Assembly (NCBI GenBank): GCA_001443375.1
Contig: LDXM01000001.1
Span: forward strand, 24,533-88,532
Reading direction: 5' to 3'
DNA length: 64,000 nucleotides
DNA from: Chloroflexi bacterium CSP1-4
Lineage (GTDB): Bacteria > Chloroflexota > Limnocylindria > Limnocylindrales > CSP1-4
Under the pieces are notes generated by a model. That model was not told where the DNA came from and did no database searches. It saw only the letters and a program-made list of their open reading frames with translations. How positions within the stretch are numbered: position 1 is the first letter of the stretch; each line of letters opens with the position of its first letter. Of the stretch, positions 8,323-16,514 are shown in pieces. The translations under genes were made by a program, and so were the position numbers.

Positions 8323-8787
8323 GTGAACTCGAAACCAAGCTACCTCTCCCGGGATGGCCTGAGCAAGCTCCGCGAGGAGCTCGACGTCATGGTCAGTGTC
8401 CGGCGCTCGGAGGTCGCTTCGCGGATCCAGGAGGCGAAGGCGCACGGCGATATCACCGAGAACGCCGAGTACGAGGACGCCAAGAACGAGCAGGCCTTCG
8501 TCGAGGGCCGCATCCAGTCGCTCCAGGCCCTGATCAAGAACGCCATCATCATCGACGAGAACCACTCGACCGACCACGTCGTCATCGGCTCGACGGTGGT
8601 CATCGAATCGCCCGACGGCAAGGAGAAGTACACCATCGTCGGCTCGGCGGAGGCCGCGCCGCGCGACGGCCGGATCTCCAACGAATCGCCCCTCGGGCGG
8701 GCCCTGCTCGGGCGGCGCAAGGGTGAGACAGTCAAGGTCGCCGCCCCGGCGGGCGAGATGGACTTCAAGATCGTCGGCATCAGCTAG
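8323..8787 (+). CDS. greA: transcription elongation factor GreA
   Basis: Enters the RNA polymerase secondary channel and stimulates cleavage of backtracked RNA. The 154-residue protein has the N-terminal coiled coil with the acidic tip motif GDITENAEYEDAKNEQ (about residues 43-58) and the C-terminal FKBP-like domain with ISNESPLGRALLG. The GTG at 8323 is used, with GGGGGAG six bases upstream; earlier in-frame codons lie in the untranslated leader. Its TAG stop forms part of the -10 element proposed for lysS. Confidence 0.95.
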   Translation: MNSKPSYLSRDGLSKLREELDVMVSVRRSEVASRIQEAKAHGDITENAEYEDAKNEQAFVEGRIQSLQALIKNAIIIDENHSTDHVVIGSTVVIESPDGKEKYTIVGSAEAAPRDGRISNESPLGRALLGRRKGETVKVAAPAGEMDFKIVGIS

Positions 8788-8790
8788 GCT
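8785..8790 (+). promoter_or_regulatory. -10 element of leaderless lysS transcript
   Basis: TAGGCT, which includes the greA stop codon, ends exactly six bases before the lysS ATG. Transcription would start on the ATG itself. There is no Shine-Dalgarno before lysS. Confidence 0.5.
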
Positions 8791-8796
8791 CGGTCG

Positions 8797-10398
8797 ATGT
8801 ACTGGGCCGACGAGCTGGCGGCGGCCGTCACCGGCCCCCAGGTCGTCAACGACTCCAAGACGCCGTCGGGCACGGTCCACGTGGGCAGCCTGCGCGGCGT
8901 CGTGCTGCACGACGCGATCGCGCGGGCGCTGCGCGATCGGGGCCTCCAGACGCGCTTCCTGTACGGCGTCGACGATCTCGACCCCATGGACGCCCAGGCG
9001 CTGCTCACGCCCGACGCCGTCGAGCGCTACATGGGCGTGCCGCTGGCGCACGTGCCGGCACCCGAGGGCAGCCCCGCCGCCAGCTATGCGCGCCACTTCG
9101 TCGGCCAGCTGTTCATGGGCACCTTCGCGGGCCTGGGCATCCATCCCGAGATCTACTGGATGAGCGATCTCTACGCCGACGGGCGCATGGATCCCTACAT
9201 CCGCATCGCTCTCGACCGGGCCGAGGTCGTGCGCGAGCTGTACCGGCGCGTCAGCAACGTCGAGCGCCCGGCCGGCTGGCTCCCGGTCTCCATCCTGTGC
9301 GAGAACTGCGGCAAGATCGGCACGACCCTGGCCACCGACTGGGACGGCGAGACGGTGGCGTACGCCTGCCAGCCCGACTACGTGACCTGGGCGCGGGGCT
9401 GCGGCCACGAGGGCCGCGTGGCGCCGTTCCGCGGCCGGGCCAAGCTGCCCTTCAACGTGGACTGGGCCGCCAAGTGGAGCCACTTCGGGATCACCATCGA
9501 GGGCTGCGGCAAGGACCTGGCCACGGCCGGCGGGTCGCGCGACCGCAGCGACGCCGTGGCCCGCGAGGTCTTCGAACGCGAGCCGCCGCTCAACGTGCCC
9601 TATGAGTTCCTGAACATCGGCGGGCGCAAGATGAGCACGAGCAAGGGAACGGGCGCCTCCGCCCACGGCATGGCCGCCATCCTGCCGCCGGAGCTGCTGC
9701 GCTTCCTCTTCCTGCGCCACAAGCCGAGGAAGGCCATCGAGTTCGACCCCGAGGGCGACGCCATCCCGGGCCTCTTCGACGAGTTCGACCGCATCGCCGC
9801 CGCCGTCGCCGGGCGCGAGGTGCGCGGCGAGCTGCCACCGGCCCCCGAGCGCATCTTCCGAGCCAGCCTCGTGGACGGCGAGGCCGACCCGGCCGTCGAA
9901 GCGGCACGCTTCCGGCCGTCCTTCCGTCACCTGGCGCTGCTCGTCCAGGTGCCCGGCGTGGATCTCGAGGCGCGCATGACGGCCGAAAAGGGCTCGCAGC
10001 TCGACGACGCCGAGCGGGCCATCCTCGACCAGCGCGTCACCGTCGCCCGGGCCTGGCTGGCCGAATTCGCGCCGGACCGGTATCGAGTCGAGGTGCGTGA
10101 GGGCGCCCTGCCGGCCGAGGCGGCGGAGCTCGAGGCCGACCAGCGCGGGTTCCTCGGTGCGCTGGCCGACGGCGCCGATGCCGAGCGCCCGGTTTCGGGC
10201 GATGCCTGGCAGGACCTCATCTTCCGCACCGCGCAGGCGCGCGAGCTGCCCTCGGCGCGCGCGTTCGGTGCCCTCTACCTCGCCTTCCTCGGCCGGCTCA
10301 ACGGTCCCCGTGCCGGCTGGCTCGTGGCCAGCCTCGACCCCGCCTTCGTGGCTGCACGGATGCGCGAGGCCGGCGCCGTGGCCGGGGCCGCAGCGTGA
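8797..10398 (+). CDS. lysS: class I lysyl-tRNA synthetase
   Basis: Charges tRNA-Lys using a Rossmann-fold class I catalytic domain, unlike the class II enzyme of most bacteria. The HIGH-type motif HVGS is at residues 28-31 and the KMSKS-type motif KMSTS at 278-282. A Cys-rich zinc-binding insertion lies around residues 168-205 (CENCGK and later cysteines). The 533-residue length fits the archaeal/bacterial class I family. It starts nine bases after greA and overlaps serS by four bases. Confidence 0.93.
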   Translation: MYWADELAAAVTGPQVVNDSKTPSGTVHVGSLRGVVLHDAIARALRDRGLQTRFLYGVDDLDPMDAQALLTPDAVERYMGVPLAHVPAPEGSPAASYARHFVGQLFMGTFAGLGIHPEIYWMSDLYADGRMDPYIRIALDRAEVVRELYRRVSNVERPAGWLPVSILCENCGKIGTTLATDWDGETVAYACQPDYVTWARGCGHEGRVAPFRGRAKLPFNVDWAAKWSHFGITIEGCGKDLATAGGSRDRSDAVAREVFEREPPLNVPYEFLNIGGRKMSTSKGTGASAHGMAAILPPELLRFLFLRHKPRKAIEFDPEGDAIPGLFDEFDRIAAAVAGREVRGELPPAPERIFRASLVDGEADPAVEAARFRPSFRHLALLVQVPGVDLEARMTAEKGSQLDDAERAILDQRVTVARAWLAEFAPDRYRVEVREGALPAEAAELEADQRGFLGALADGADAERPVSGDAWQDLIFRTAQARELPSARAFGALYLAFLGRLNGPRAGWLVASLDPAFVAARMREAGAVAGAAA

Positions 10399-11696
10399 GC
10401 GTCGGGTTGCAGCGCCTGCGCGACGATGCGGCGCGGCTGCGCCAGGGCGCGCTCGACAAGGGCGAGGACCCCGCCCCGGTCGACGCCGCGGTTGCGCTCG
10501 ATGAGCGCCGCCGCCGGCTGCTGGGGGAGTCGGACGGGCTGAAGGCCGAGCGGAACGCCGTCTCGAAGCAGGTCGGCGAGGCGATCAAGGCCGGTGCCGA
10601 TCCTCGGGGCCCGGAGGCCGCCGCCCTGCGCGAGCGCTCGACGGTCATGGGCGCCCGCATCGAGGCCCTCGATGCGGAGCTGGCGACCATCGAGGCGGAC
10701 CTCGGGGAGCTCCTCCTGCGCATCCCCAACCCGGCCGACCCGGATGTGCCCGTGGGCGGCGAAGAGGACAGCGTCATCGTACGTACCTGGGGCGACCCCA
10801 CGCCGCACGTCCGACCCGACGGGAGCGAGGTGCGGCCGCACTGGGAGGCGGGCGAGGCGCTGGGCATGCTCGCCCTCGACGCCGGCGCCAAGGTGACCGG
10901 CTCCGGTTTCCCCATCTACCGCGGCGCCGGTGCGGCTCTCCAGCGGGCGCTGATCGACTTCATGATCGGCATCCACACGCGCGAGCACGGCATGACCGAG
11001 ATCTGGCCGCCGGCGCTGGTCAACACGGCCTCGGCGCGCGGCACGGGGCAGCTCCCGGACAAGGAAGACCTGATGTACGTCGTGACCCGCGACGAGCTGT
11101 ACCTCGTGCCCACGGCCGAGGTGCCGGTCACGAACATCCATCGCGACGAGATCGTCGAGGCGGCCGCGATGCCCATCCGCTACGTGGCCTACTCGCCCTG
11201 TTTCCGGCGCGAGGCCGGCGCCGCCGGCAAGGACACCCGGGGCATCCTGCGCGTCCACCAGTTCGACAAGGTGGAGATGGTCTGCTTCGAGCGGCCGGCC
11301 GACTCGAACGCCACCTTGGAATGGCTGACCGCCCGGGCGGAGGTGGTCCTCCAGCGGCTCGGGCTGCCCTACCGCGTCAAGCTCATGGCCACCGGTGACA
11401 TGGGCTTCGTGCAGGCCAAGAAGTACGACCTCGAGGTCTGGGCGCCCGGCGTGGAACGCTGGCTGGAGGTCAGCTCTGTCTCGAACTTCCGCGACTACCA
11501 GGCCCGGCGCATGAACATCCGCTGGCGGCCCGAGCCGGGCGCCAAGCCGGAGATCCTGCACACGCTGAACGGCTCCGGGCTCGCGCTGGCCCGCACGGTG
11601 GCCGCTATCCTCGAGGTCTACCAGCGAGCCGACGGCAGCCTGCGCATCCCCGAGGCGCTGCGGGCCCACATGGGGATGGAGTCGATCCCCGCCTGA
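10395..11696 (+). CDS. serS: seryl-tRNA synthetase
   Basis: Class II synthetase that charges tRNA-Ser; a matching tRNA-Ser(UGA) gene lies 1.3 kb downstream. The N-terminal helical arm (about residues 25-110) is followed by the catalytic domain with motif 2 FRREAGAAGKDTRG and motif 3 LNGSGLALARTVAAILE. The 433-residue length is normal. The GTG start overlaps the lysS stop as GTGA, so the two synthetases are translationally coupled. Confidence 0.96.
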   Translation: MSVGLQRLRDDAARLRQGALDKGEDPAPVDAAVALDERRRRLLGESDGLKAERNAVSKQVGEAIKAGADPRGPEAAALRERSTVMGARIEALDAELATIEADLGELLLRIPNPADPDVPVGGEEDSVIVRTWGDPTPHVRPDGSEVRPHWEAGEALGMLALDAGAKVTGSGFPIYRGAGAALQRALIDFMIGIHTREHGMTEIWPPALVNTASARGTGQLPDKEDLMYVVTRDELYLVPTAEVPVTNIHRDEIVEAAAMPIRYVAYSPCFRREAGAAGKDTRGILRVHQFDKVEMVCFERPADSNATLEWLTARAEVVLQRLGLPYRVKLMATGDMGFVQAKKYDLEVWAPGVERWLEVSSVSNFRDYQARRMNIRWRPEPGAKPEILHTLNGSGLALARTVAAILEVYQRADGSLRIPEALRAHMGMESIPA

Positions 11697-11757
11697 TCGG
11701 GCCACCGTCGCGCTGCGGAACGGTGCCTGCCGCGCCGGGCGGGGCATAGGTGCCGGG

Positions 11758-11763
11758 TACCAT
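11758..11763 (+). promoter_or_regulatory. -10 element of leaderless antiporter transcript
   Basis: TACCAT ends exactly six bases before the GTG at 11770; no Shine-Dalgarno is present. Confidence 0.5.
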
Positions 11764-11769
11764 CACCCG

Positions 11770-12927
11770 GTGGAGCCGACCGCACCCGCCATCCTGGAGA
11801 TCGGGCTCGTCCTGCTGGCGGCCGTTGCCGCCGGTTGGGTCGCCCGACGGATCGGCCTGCCCGCCGTGGTCGGCTACCTGTTCGTCGGACTGGCGGTGTC
11901 CCCGTTCACGCCCGGGTACGTGGCGGACCCGGAGCAGCTCCGTCTGCTGGCGGACGTGGGCGTCGTGTTGCTCCTCTTCGAGGTCGGCATCGAGGTCGAC
12001 CTGCGCACGCTCCAGCGCGAACAACGGGCGCTCATCTGGGTCGCGCCTGCCCAGATGCTGGTCACGACGCTCATCGGCGCCGCGGTCTTCGTCGCCCTGG
12101 GCATCGAGCCTATCCCGGCCACCGTGCTCGGCTTGTGCGTGGCCTTCAGCTCGTCGGTCGTCGTGGTCAACATCACGCGCAGCCGTCGCCGCACCACGGA
12201 CCAGCCCACGGAACGGGCGATGCTGGGCTGGGCCGTCCTCCAGGACGTGACCGGGGTCGTCGCCGCGGCCGCCCTCCTGGCCGCCCTGACCATCGGTGGC
12301 CGGCCGCTCGGCGATGCGCTCCTCGGCCTCGTCGCGTTCGCGGCTCTGGCGCTGGCCACCGCTCGGGTCCTGCCGCGCATCCTGGGCGCCCTCCACGGCG
12401 AGCACGACCTCTTCCTGATCACGTCCGTGGCCAGCGGGTTGGCCCTGGCCGGTGTCGGTGCGGTCGCCTTCGGCGTGCCGCTCGCCCTGGCCGCTTTCGT
12501 GGGCGGCCTGGCCATCACCGAGAGCCACGCCGCGGCCGAGGCACGACGCCGCCTGCTGCCATTCCGCGATCTTTTCGCGGTCCTCTTCTTCGTGGCCATC
12601 GGGACGCTCATCGACCCTGGTGATCTGCTGGTCGGGCTGCCCTGGCTGGCGGTCTTCCTGGGCCTCATCGTCGTCGCCAAGAGCGGTGTCGCCTATGGCC
12701 TCGCGCGACTGGTCCATGTCCCCGGACGCCCCGTCCAGTTGGCGGTCGGCCTCGGCCAGATGGGCGAGTTCGGCTTTGTGCTCGGGTCCGCGCTGGTGAC
12801 CGCCGGCGTCATCACCGGTTCGCTGTACGTGGCGCTGCTGGCGGCCGTCGTCATCAGCATCGCCCTCTCGGCGGTCGCCGTGCGCTGGGTCAAGGGTCCC
12901 GTGCCCGAGGCGGCGCCCCCGGGCTGA
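11770..12927 (+). CDS. cation:proton antiporter, CPA2 (Kef-type) family
   Basis: Predicted Na+ or K+/H+ exchanger of the cytoplasmic membrane. The 385-residue protein has about 12 membrane segments and family features such as VVGYLFVGLAVSPF, LLFEVGIEVDL and GQMGEFGFVLGSALV. It lacks the C-terminal TrkA/RCK domain of KefB/KefC, so it is either unregulated or works with a separate protein. The start is fixed by the leaderless -10 element. It stands alone after serS; tRNA-Ser follows 30 bases after its stop. Confidence 0.88.
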   Translation: MEPTAPAILEIGLVLLAAVAAGWVARRIGLPAVVGYLFVGLAVSPFTPGYVADPEQLRLLADVGVVLLLFEVGIEVDLRTLQREQRALIWVAPAQMLVTTLIGAAVFVALGIEPIPATVLGLCVAFSSSVVVVNITRSRRRTTDQPTERAMLGWAVLQDVTGVVAAAALLAALTIGGRPLGDALLGLVAFAALALATARVLPRILGALHGEHDLFLITSVASGLALAGVGAVAFGVPLALAAFVGGLAITESHAAAEARRRLLPFRDLFAVLFFVAIGTLIDPGDLLVGLPWLAVFLGLIVVAKSGVAYGLARLVHVPGRPVQLAVGLGQMGEFGFVLGSALVTAGVITGSLYVALLAAVVISIALSAVAVRWVKGPVPEAAPPG

Positions 12928-12944
12928 CCCGCGGGACCCGCTGC

Positions 12945-12950
12945 TATCCT
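12945..12950 (+). promoter_or_regulatory. -10 element of tRNA-Ser
   Basis: TATCCT ends seven bases before the first base of the mature tRNA (12958), so the primary transcript may have almost no 5' extension. No strong -35 is seen; the nearest candidate, CTGACC at 12924, has only a 15-base spacer. Confidence 0.45.
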
Positions 12951-12957
12951 CTGCCCC

Positions 12958-13043
12958 GGAGAGGTGGCCGAGTGGTTGATGGCAGCGGTCTTGAAAACCG
13001 CCGGGCGAAAGCCTCGTGGGTTCGAATCCCACCCTCTCCGCCA
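12958..13043 (+). tRNA. tRNA-Ser (anticodon UGA)
   Basis: The 7-bp acceptor stem pairs 12958-12964 with 13033-13039, with discriminator G13040 and an encoded CCA at 13041-13043. The anticodon loop CTTGAAA gives anticodon TGA (12992-12994), decoding UCA. A long variable arm between the anticodon and T arms is typical of tRNA-Ser, and the T loop reads TTCGAAT. An AroM-like gene begins 15 bases after the CCA. Confidence 0.97.
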
Positions 13044-13058
13044 GGCGGCGGCTGACCG

Positions 13059-13691
13059 ATGACGCGCACGGCCGGTGCGGTCACGATCGGGCAGACTCCA
13101 AGAGCCGATCTCCTCGAACCTCTTCTGGCCCGACTGCCCGCGGACGTCGAGGTCGCCGAGGTCGGGGCACTCGACCCCCTGGGGCCCCACGACCTGCCGA
13201 AGGGGGGCGGAGGCGCCCACCCGCTCACGACGCGGCTCCGCGATGGCGGCCCCGTGACGCTCGACGAGGCCTTCTTGGCCCCGCTGGTCCAGGCCGCCCT
13301 GGACGAGGCGGAGCGGCGCGGTGCGACGACCACGCTGCTGCTCTGCGCCGGCGGCTTCCCGGACGTGCGGGCGCGCGGTGTGCTCGTGCACCCCTTCGAT
13401 GCCGCCGTGGCGGAGCTGCGCGCGCTCGCCGCGGTAAGGATCGCCGTCGTCGTGCCCATCGAGGCCCAGGTCTCGCCTTCGGAGCGGAAGTGGCGCGCCG
13501 CCGGCTTCGACCCCGTCGTCATCGTCGGCAGCCCACCCGCGCTTGATGCAGTGACCGGCATCAGCGCGGAGGTCCTCGATTACGTCGGCCACTCGGCGGC
13601 CGACGTGGCCGCGCTGCGAGCCGCGCTCACCGTCCCGTTGATCGACCTCGGCGAGGCCGGTGCCGCCGCCGCGGCGGCGCGATTCCGGTAG
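13059..13691 (+). CDS. AroM family protein
   Basis: The 210-residue protein begins VTIGQTPRADLLEPLLARLP, the hallmark of the AroM family, and has a central TTLLLCAGGFPD segment. AroM proteins have no settled function; in E. coli the gene sits by aroL. Here it starts a three-gene group with a DapA-like aldolase and a cyclic amidohydrolase, hinting at catabolism of a cyclic or keto-acid compound (inference). Its TAG stop overlaps the -10 element proposed for the next gene. Confidence 0.85.
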   Translation: MTRTAGAVTIGQTPRADLLEPLLARLPADVEVAEVGALDPLGPHDLPKGGGGAHPLTTRLRDGGPVTLDEAFLAPLVQAALDEAERRGATTTLLLCAGGFPDVRARGVLVHPFDAAVAELRALAAVRIAVVVPIEAQVSPSERKWRAAGFDPVVIVGSPPALDAVTGISAEVLDYVGHSAADVAALRAALTVPLIDLGEAGAAAAAARFR

Positions 13692-13694
13692 CCT
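13689..13694 (+). promoter_or_regulatory. -10 element of leaderless dapA-like transcript
   Basis: TAGCCT, overlapping the AroM stop codon, ends six bases before the second of two consecutive ATG codons (13701). This predicts an additional start site inside the group. Confidence 0.45.
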
Positions 13695-13700
13695 CTGATG

Positions 13701-14611
13701 ATGCAGGGGATCGAGCGGCTCAAGGGCGTCTGGAACATCGTGCCCACGCCGTTTCAGGAGAACGGCGACCTCGACGAGGCGAGCATCGCCACGCTGGTCG
13801 ACTTCGTCGTCGGCTGCGGCGTGGATGGCATGACCATCCTGGGCGTCATGGGCGAGGCCGCGAAGCTCTCCGACGCGGAGCGCAGCGCGGTCATCGCCGC
13901 CACGCTGGCCGCCGCCGAGGGGCGCGTCCCCGTCTGCGTGGGCGTGACCCACGCCGCCACGGATCGCGCCGTCGCCTACGCTCGCGAGGCCCAGGCACTC
14001 GGGGCCCACTCGGTGATGCTCGCCCCACCAGCCCTCTCGCGGCCCAACGACGCCGCGGTGCGCCGCCACTACTTCGCCGTCGCCGAGGCGGTCGACCTGC
14101 CCATCGTGGTCCAGGACCACCCCGCCAGCAGCGGCGTCTGGATGAGCGCGGAGTTCCTTGCCTCGCTGGCCGGCGAATCCACGAAGTGCCGCGTGGTGAA
14201 GCTCGAGGAGGAGCCATCGCCGCCCAAGATCCGCCGTCTGCTCGCTGCGAACCCGGAGCTGACCGTCCTCGGCGGCCTGGGCGGGATCATGCTGCTCGAG
14301 GAGCTGCGTGCCGGCGCCGCGGGCACGATGACCGGCTTCGGCTTCCCGGAGATCCTCGTCGACATCGTGCGCCGCTTCTTCGCCGGCGACCAGGACGGCG
14401 CCCGCGAGGTCTTCTACCGCGCCACCCGCTCATCCGCTTCGAGAACCAGCCGATCCTCAACCTTCCCATCCGCAAGCTCGTCTACCAGCGCCGGGGCGCG
14501 ATCGCCTCCGCGCGCGTGCGGGCGCCCGGCGGCGCGCTCGACCCGGGCACGATCGCCGACCTCGACGACCTGCTGGTTCGACTCGATCTGCCAGCCTCCA
14601 CCCGGGCCTGA
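13701..14611 (+). CDS. DapA-like class I aldolase, frameshifted near 14420
   Basis: TIM-barrel protein of the dihydrodipicolinate synthase/N-acetylneuraminate lyase family, which forms a Schiff base on lysine. The lysine is in VVKLEEEP (about residue 167). The active-site Tyr of DHDPS is not conserved: the YNxP position reads QDHP near residue 138, so the reaction differs from DHDPS. After REVFYRATR (near 14430) the frame is lost; HPLIRFENQPILNLPIRK continues one frame back and stops at 14611. One extra base (for example CCCACCC for CCACCC) would restore about 303 residues, a normal length. Without correction the frame runs into the next gene. Confidence 0.82.
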
Positions 14612-14624
14612 ACGGCTCCCGGCG

Positions 14625-16004
14625 ATGGAGGTCGAGCTGGTCGTCGTTGGCGGGACGGTCGTCACACCGTCGGGGCCGCAGCGGGTGGGGATCGCCATGG
14701 ATCAGGGCCGCATCGTCGCCATCACCCTTGACGAGGCGCTGCCACCGGCCCGCGAGCGGTTCGATGCGACCGGCTTGCACGTGATCCCCGGCGTCATCGA
14801 CACGCACACGCACGCGCGCGATCCCAGCGTGGACGCGCGCGAGGATTTCGGCAGCGCCACGGCGGCCGCGGCCGCCGGCGGCATCACCACGATCCTGGAG
14901 ATGCCCATCTCCACGCCGTCCGTCCACTCGGCCGACGTCCTGCGCGCCCGCGTCGCGGCCGTCCAGCCCAAGGCATACGTCGACTTCGGGCTCTATGGTG
15001 GGGCGGCGGGCGACAACCTCGACCGCATCGCCGGCCTGGCCGAGGCCGGCGCCGTCGGCTTCAAGACCTTTCGCACCCCGCTGCCGGCCGGCCGCGAGAA
15101 CGAGTTCATCGGCCTCTGCGCGCCCGAGGCCGCGGACTACCTGCGCGCGCTGGAGCGGGTCGCGGTGACCGGCCTGGTGGCCGCGGTCCACGCCGAGGAC
15201 GCCGGGATGCTCGCGCGCAACCAGGCGGCACTCCAGGGGGCCGGCGACCGCGGCCCGCTCAGCCACGCCCGCTGGCGGCCGCCCGTGGTCGAGACCACCA
15301 GCGCCGCCGAGTCGATCGGCCTGGCCCGTGAGGCCATCGCCCGGCTCCAGCTCGCCCACTGCTCCACGCCCGACGTCGTGGCGCTGGCGGTCGATGCCCG
15401 CGCCGACGGCATCGTCGTGACCGTCGAGACCTGCCCCCACTACCTCTTCCTGACCCAGGCCGACCTCGAGCGCCACGGGCCCTACGCCAAGATCAACCCG
15501 CCGCTGCGCAGCTCCGAGGACGTGGAGCGCCTGTGGGCCCACGTGGCCGCGGGCGACGTGGACGTCATCGGCTCGGATCACTCGCCCTTCCTGGTCGAGG
15601 AGAAGGAGCCCTTCTGGGGCGACATGTGGCGCGCGCTGCCCGGCGCACCCGGCCTGGAGTCGCTCCTGCCGCTCATGCTCAGCGCCGTCGCCGATGGGCG
15701 CATCACGCTGGAACGGATGGTCGCGCTGACCAGCGGCAACGCCGCGCGCATCTTCGCGCTGCGGGACAAGGGCGCCATCCGCGTCGGGGCTGACGCGGAC
15801 CTGACGCTGGTGGACTTGGTGCGGCCCGGCGTCATCGACACGAGCCGCTGGCTGACGCGCTCACGGGGCACGGCCCGGGTCTGGGACGGCAAGCCCGTGC
15901 GCGGCGCCATCGTCGCCACCCTCGTGCGCGGCCGCACGGTCTTTCGCGACGGGATGCTGCGAGGCGCCCCCGGTTGGGGGCGCCTCGTCTCTCCTGCGGC
16001 CTGA
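14625..16004 (+). CDS. cyclic amidohydrolase (dihydroorotase/allantoinase-like)
   Basis: Metal-dependent hydrolase of cyclic amide bonds, 459 residues. The metal-binding motif DTHTHARDP, a lysine in AVGFKTFRTP placed like the carboxylated lysine of the family, VHAEDAG, and the aspartate in IGSDHSPF are all present. Length and motifs fit allantoinase or dihydropyrimidinase-type enzymes; the exact substrate cannot be read from sequence. Pairing with AroM-like and DapA-like genes suggests a catabolic route rather than pyrimidine synthesis. The ATG at 14625 follows the corrected DapA-like stop by 13 bases. Confidence 0.85.
   Translation: MEVELVVVGGTVVTPSGPQRVGIAMDQGRIVAITLDEALPPARERFDATGLHVIPGVIDTHTHARDPSVDAREDFGSATAAAAAGGITTILEMPISTPSVHSADVLRARVAAVQPKAYVDFGLYGGAAGDNLDRIAGLAEAGAVGFKTFRTPLPAGRENEFIGLCAPEAADYLRALERVAVTGLVAAVHAEDAGMLARNQAALQGAGDRGPLSHARWRPPVVETTSAAESIGLAREAIARLQLAHCSTPDVVALAVDARADGIVVTVETCPHYLFLTQADLERHGPYAKINPPLRSSEDVERLWAHVAAGDVDVIGSDHSPFLVEEKEPFWGDMWRALPGAPGLESLLPLMLSAVADGRITLERMVALTSGNAARIFALRDKGAIRVGADADLTLVDLVRPGVIDTSRWLTRSRGTARVWDGKPVRGAIVATLVRGRTVFRDGMLRGAPGWGRLVSPAA
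15961..15986 (+). terminator. strong hairpin inside the 3' end of the amidohydrolase gene
   Basis: Perfect 11-bp GC-rich stem (15961-15971 with 15976-15986) and a GGTT loop. It ends 18 bases before the stop codon and lacks a clean T-run. It probably marks the end of the transcript despite lying within the coding frame. Confidence 0.6.
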
Positions 16005-16022
16005 TCGCGCGGGGTGGGCGTC

Positions 16023-16409
16023 CTACGCGGCCCCGGACCGCTCCCGGTAGAGCAGCCACGCGTAGAGCAGGGCGACCACGGCCCAGGCGGCCGCGAAGGC
16101 CAGGTGATTCTGATGGAAGAGGTCCGATGAGCCCGAGCTCAGCACGGCGGCCAGCACGGCGAATGCCACCGCGAACGAGAGCGCCCCGAGGGCGGTCAGG
16201 CGGATGGCGAACCGATCGGTCATCCACCAGCTCCCGAGCATGATGACGGCGCTCGGCAGGTATGCCACGCCCATTGCCCTGGCGGCGTCGAGGCCGTAGC
16301 CGGGGGCGTCCGACGGCATCAGGAACGACGTCGGCAGGAAGATGTTTTCGACCGTGAATATGGCGAATGCCACCCCGTTGATGAACAGCAGGTACTTGAG
16401 CCAGCGCAT
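16023..16409 (-). CDS. small four-helix membrane protein
   Basis: 128 residues with four predicted membrane helices, starting MRWLKYLLFINGVAF. No function is recognised; the layout is vaguely like BphX-type small membrane proteins, a weak comparison. The ATG at 16409 is chosen because GGAGG lies five bases upstream; an earlier start in the same frame has none. It is convergent with the amidohydrolase. Confidence 0.6.
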   Translation of the reverse strand: MRWLKYLLFINGVAFAIFTVENIFLPTSFLMPSDAPGYGLDAARAMGVAYLPSAVIMLGSWWMTDRFAIRLTALGALSFAVAFAVLAAVLSSGSSDLFHQNHLAFAAAWAVVALLYAWLLYRERSGAA

Positions 16410-16514
16410 CCATCCCTCCAGCAGCACGCGCCGGTCTCGGAGCGGTGGACGCAACCGCGAGTCTGTCGCGCGTTGGGTCGGATGGTAGTCCTCGCGTCAA
16501 CGGCCTGAGCTCGG

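Noticed and set aside
13698-16004. Single 768-codon frame joining DapA-like and amidohydrolase proteins
   Set aside because: The middle part (after REVFYRATR) is low-complexity nonsense, while true DapA-like homology continues one frame back to a stop at 14611; the fusion is a product of a one-base shift.
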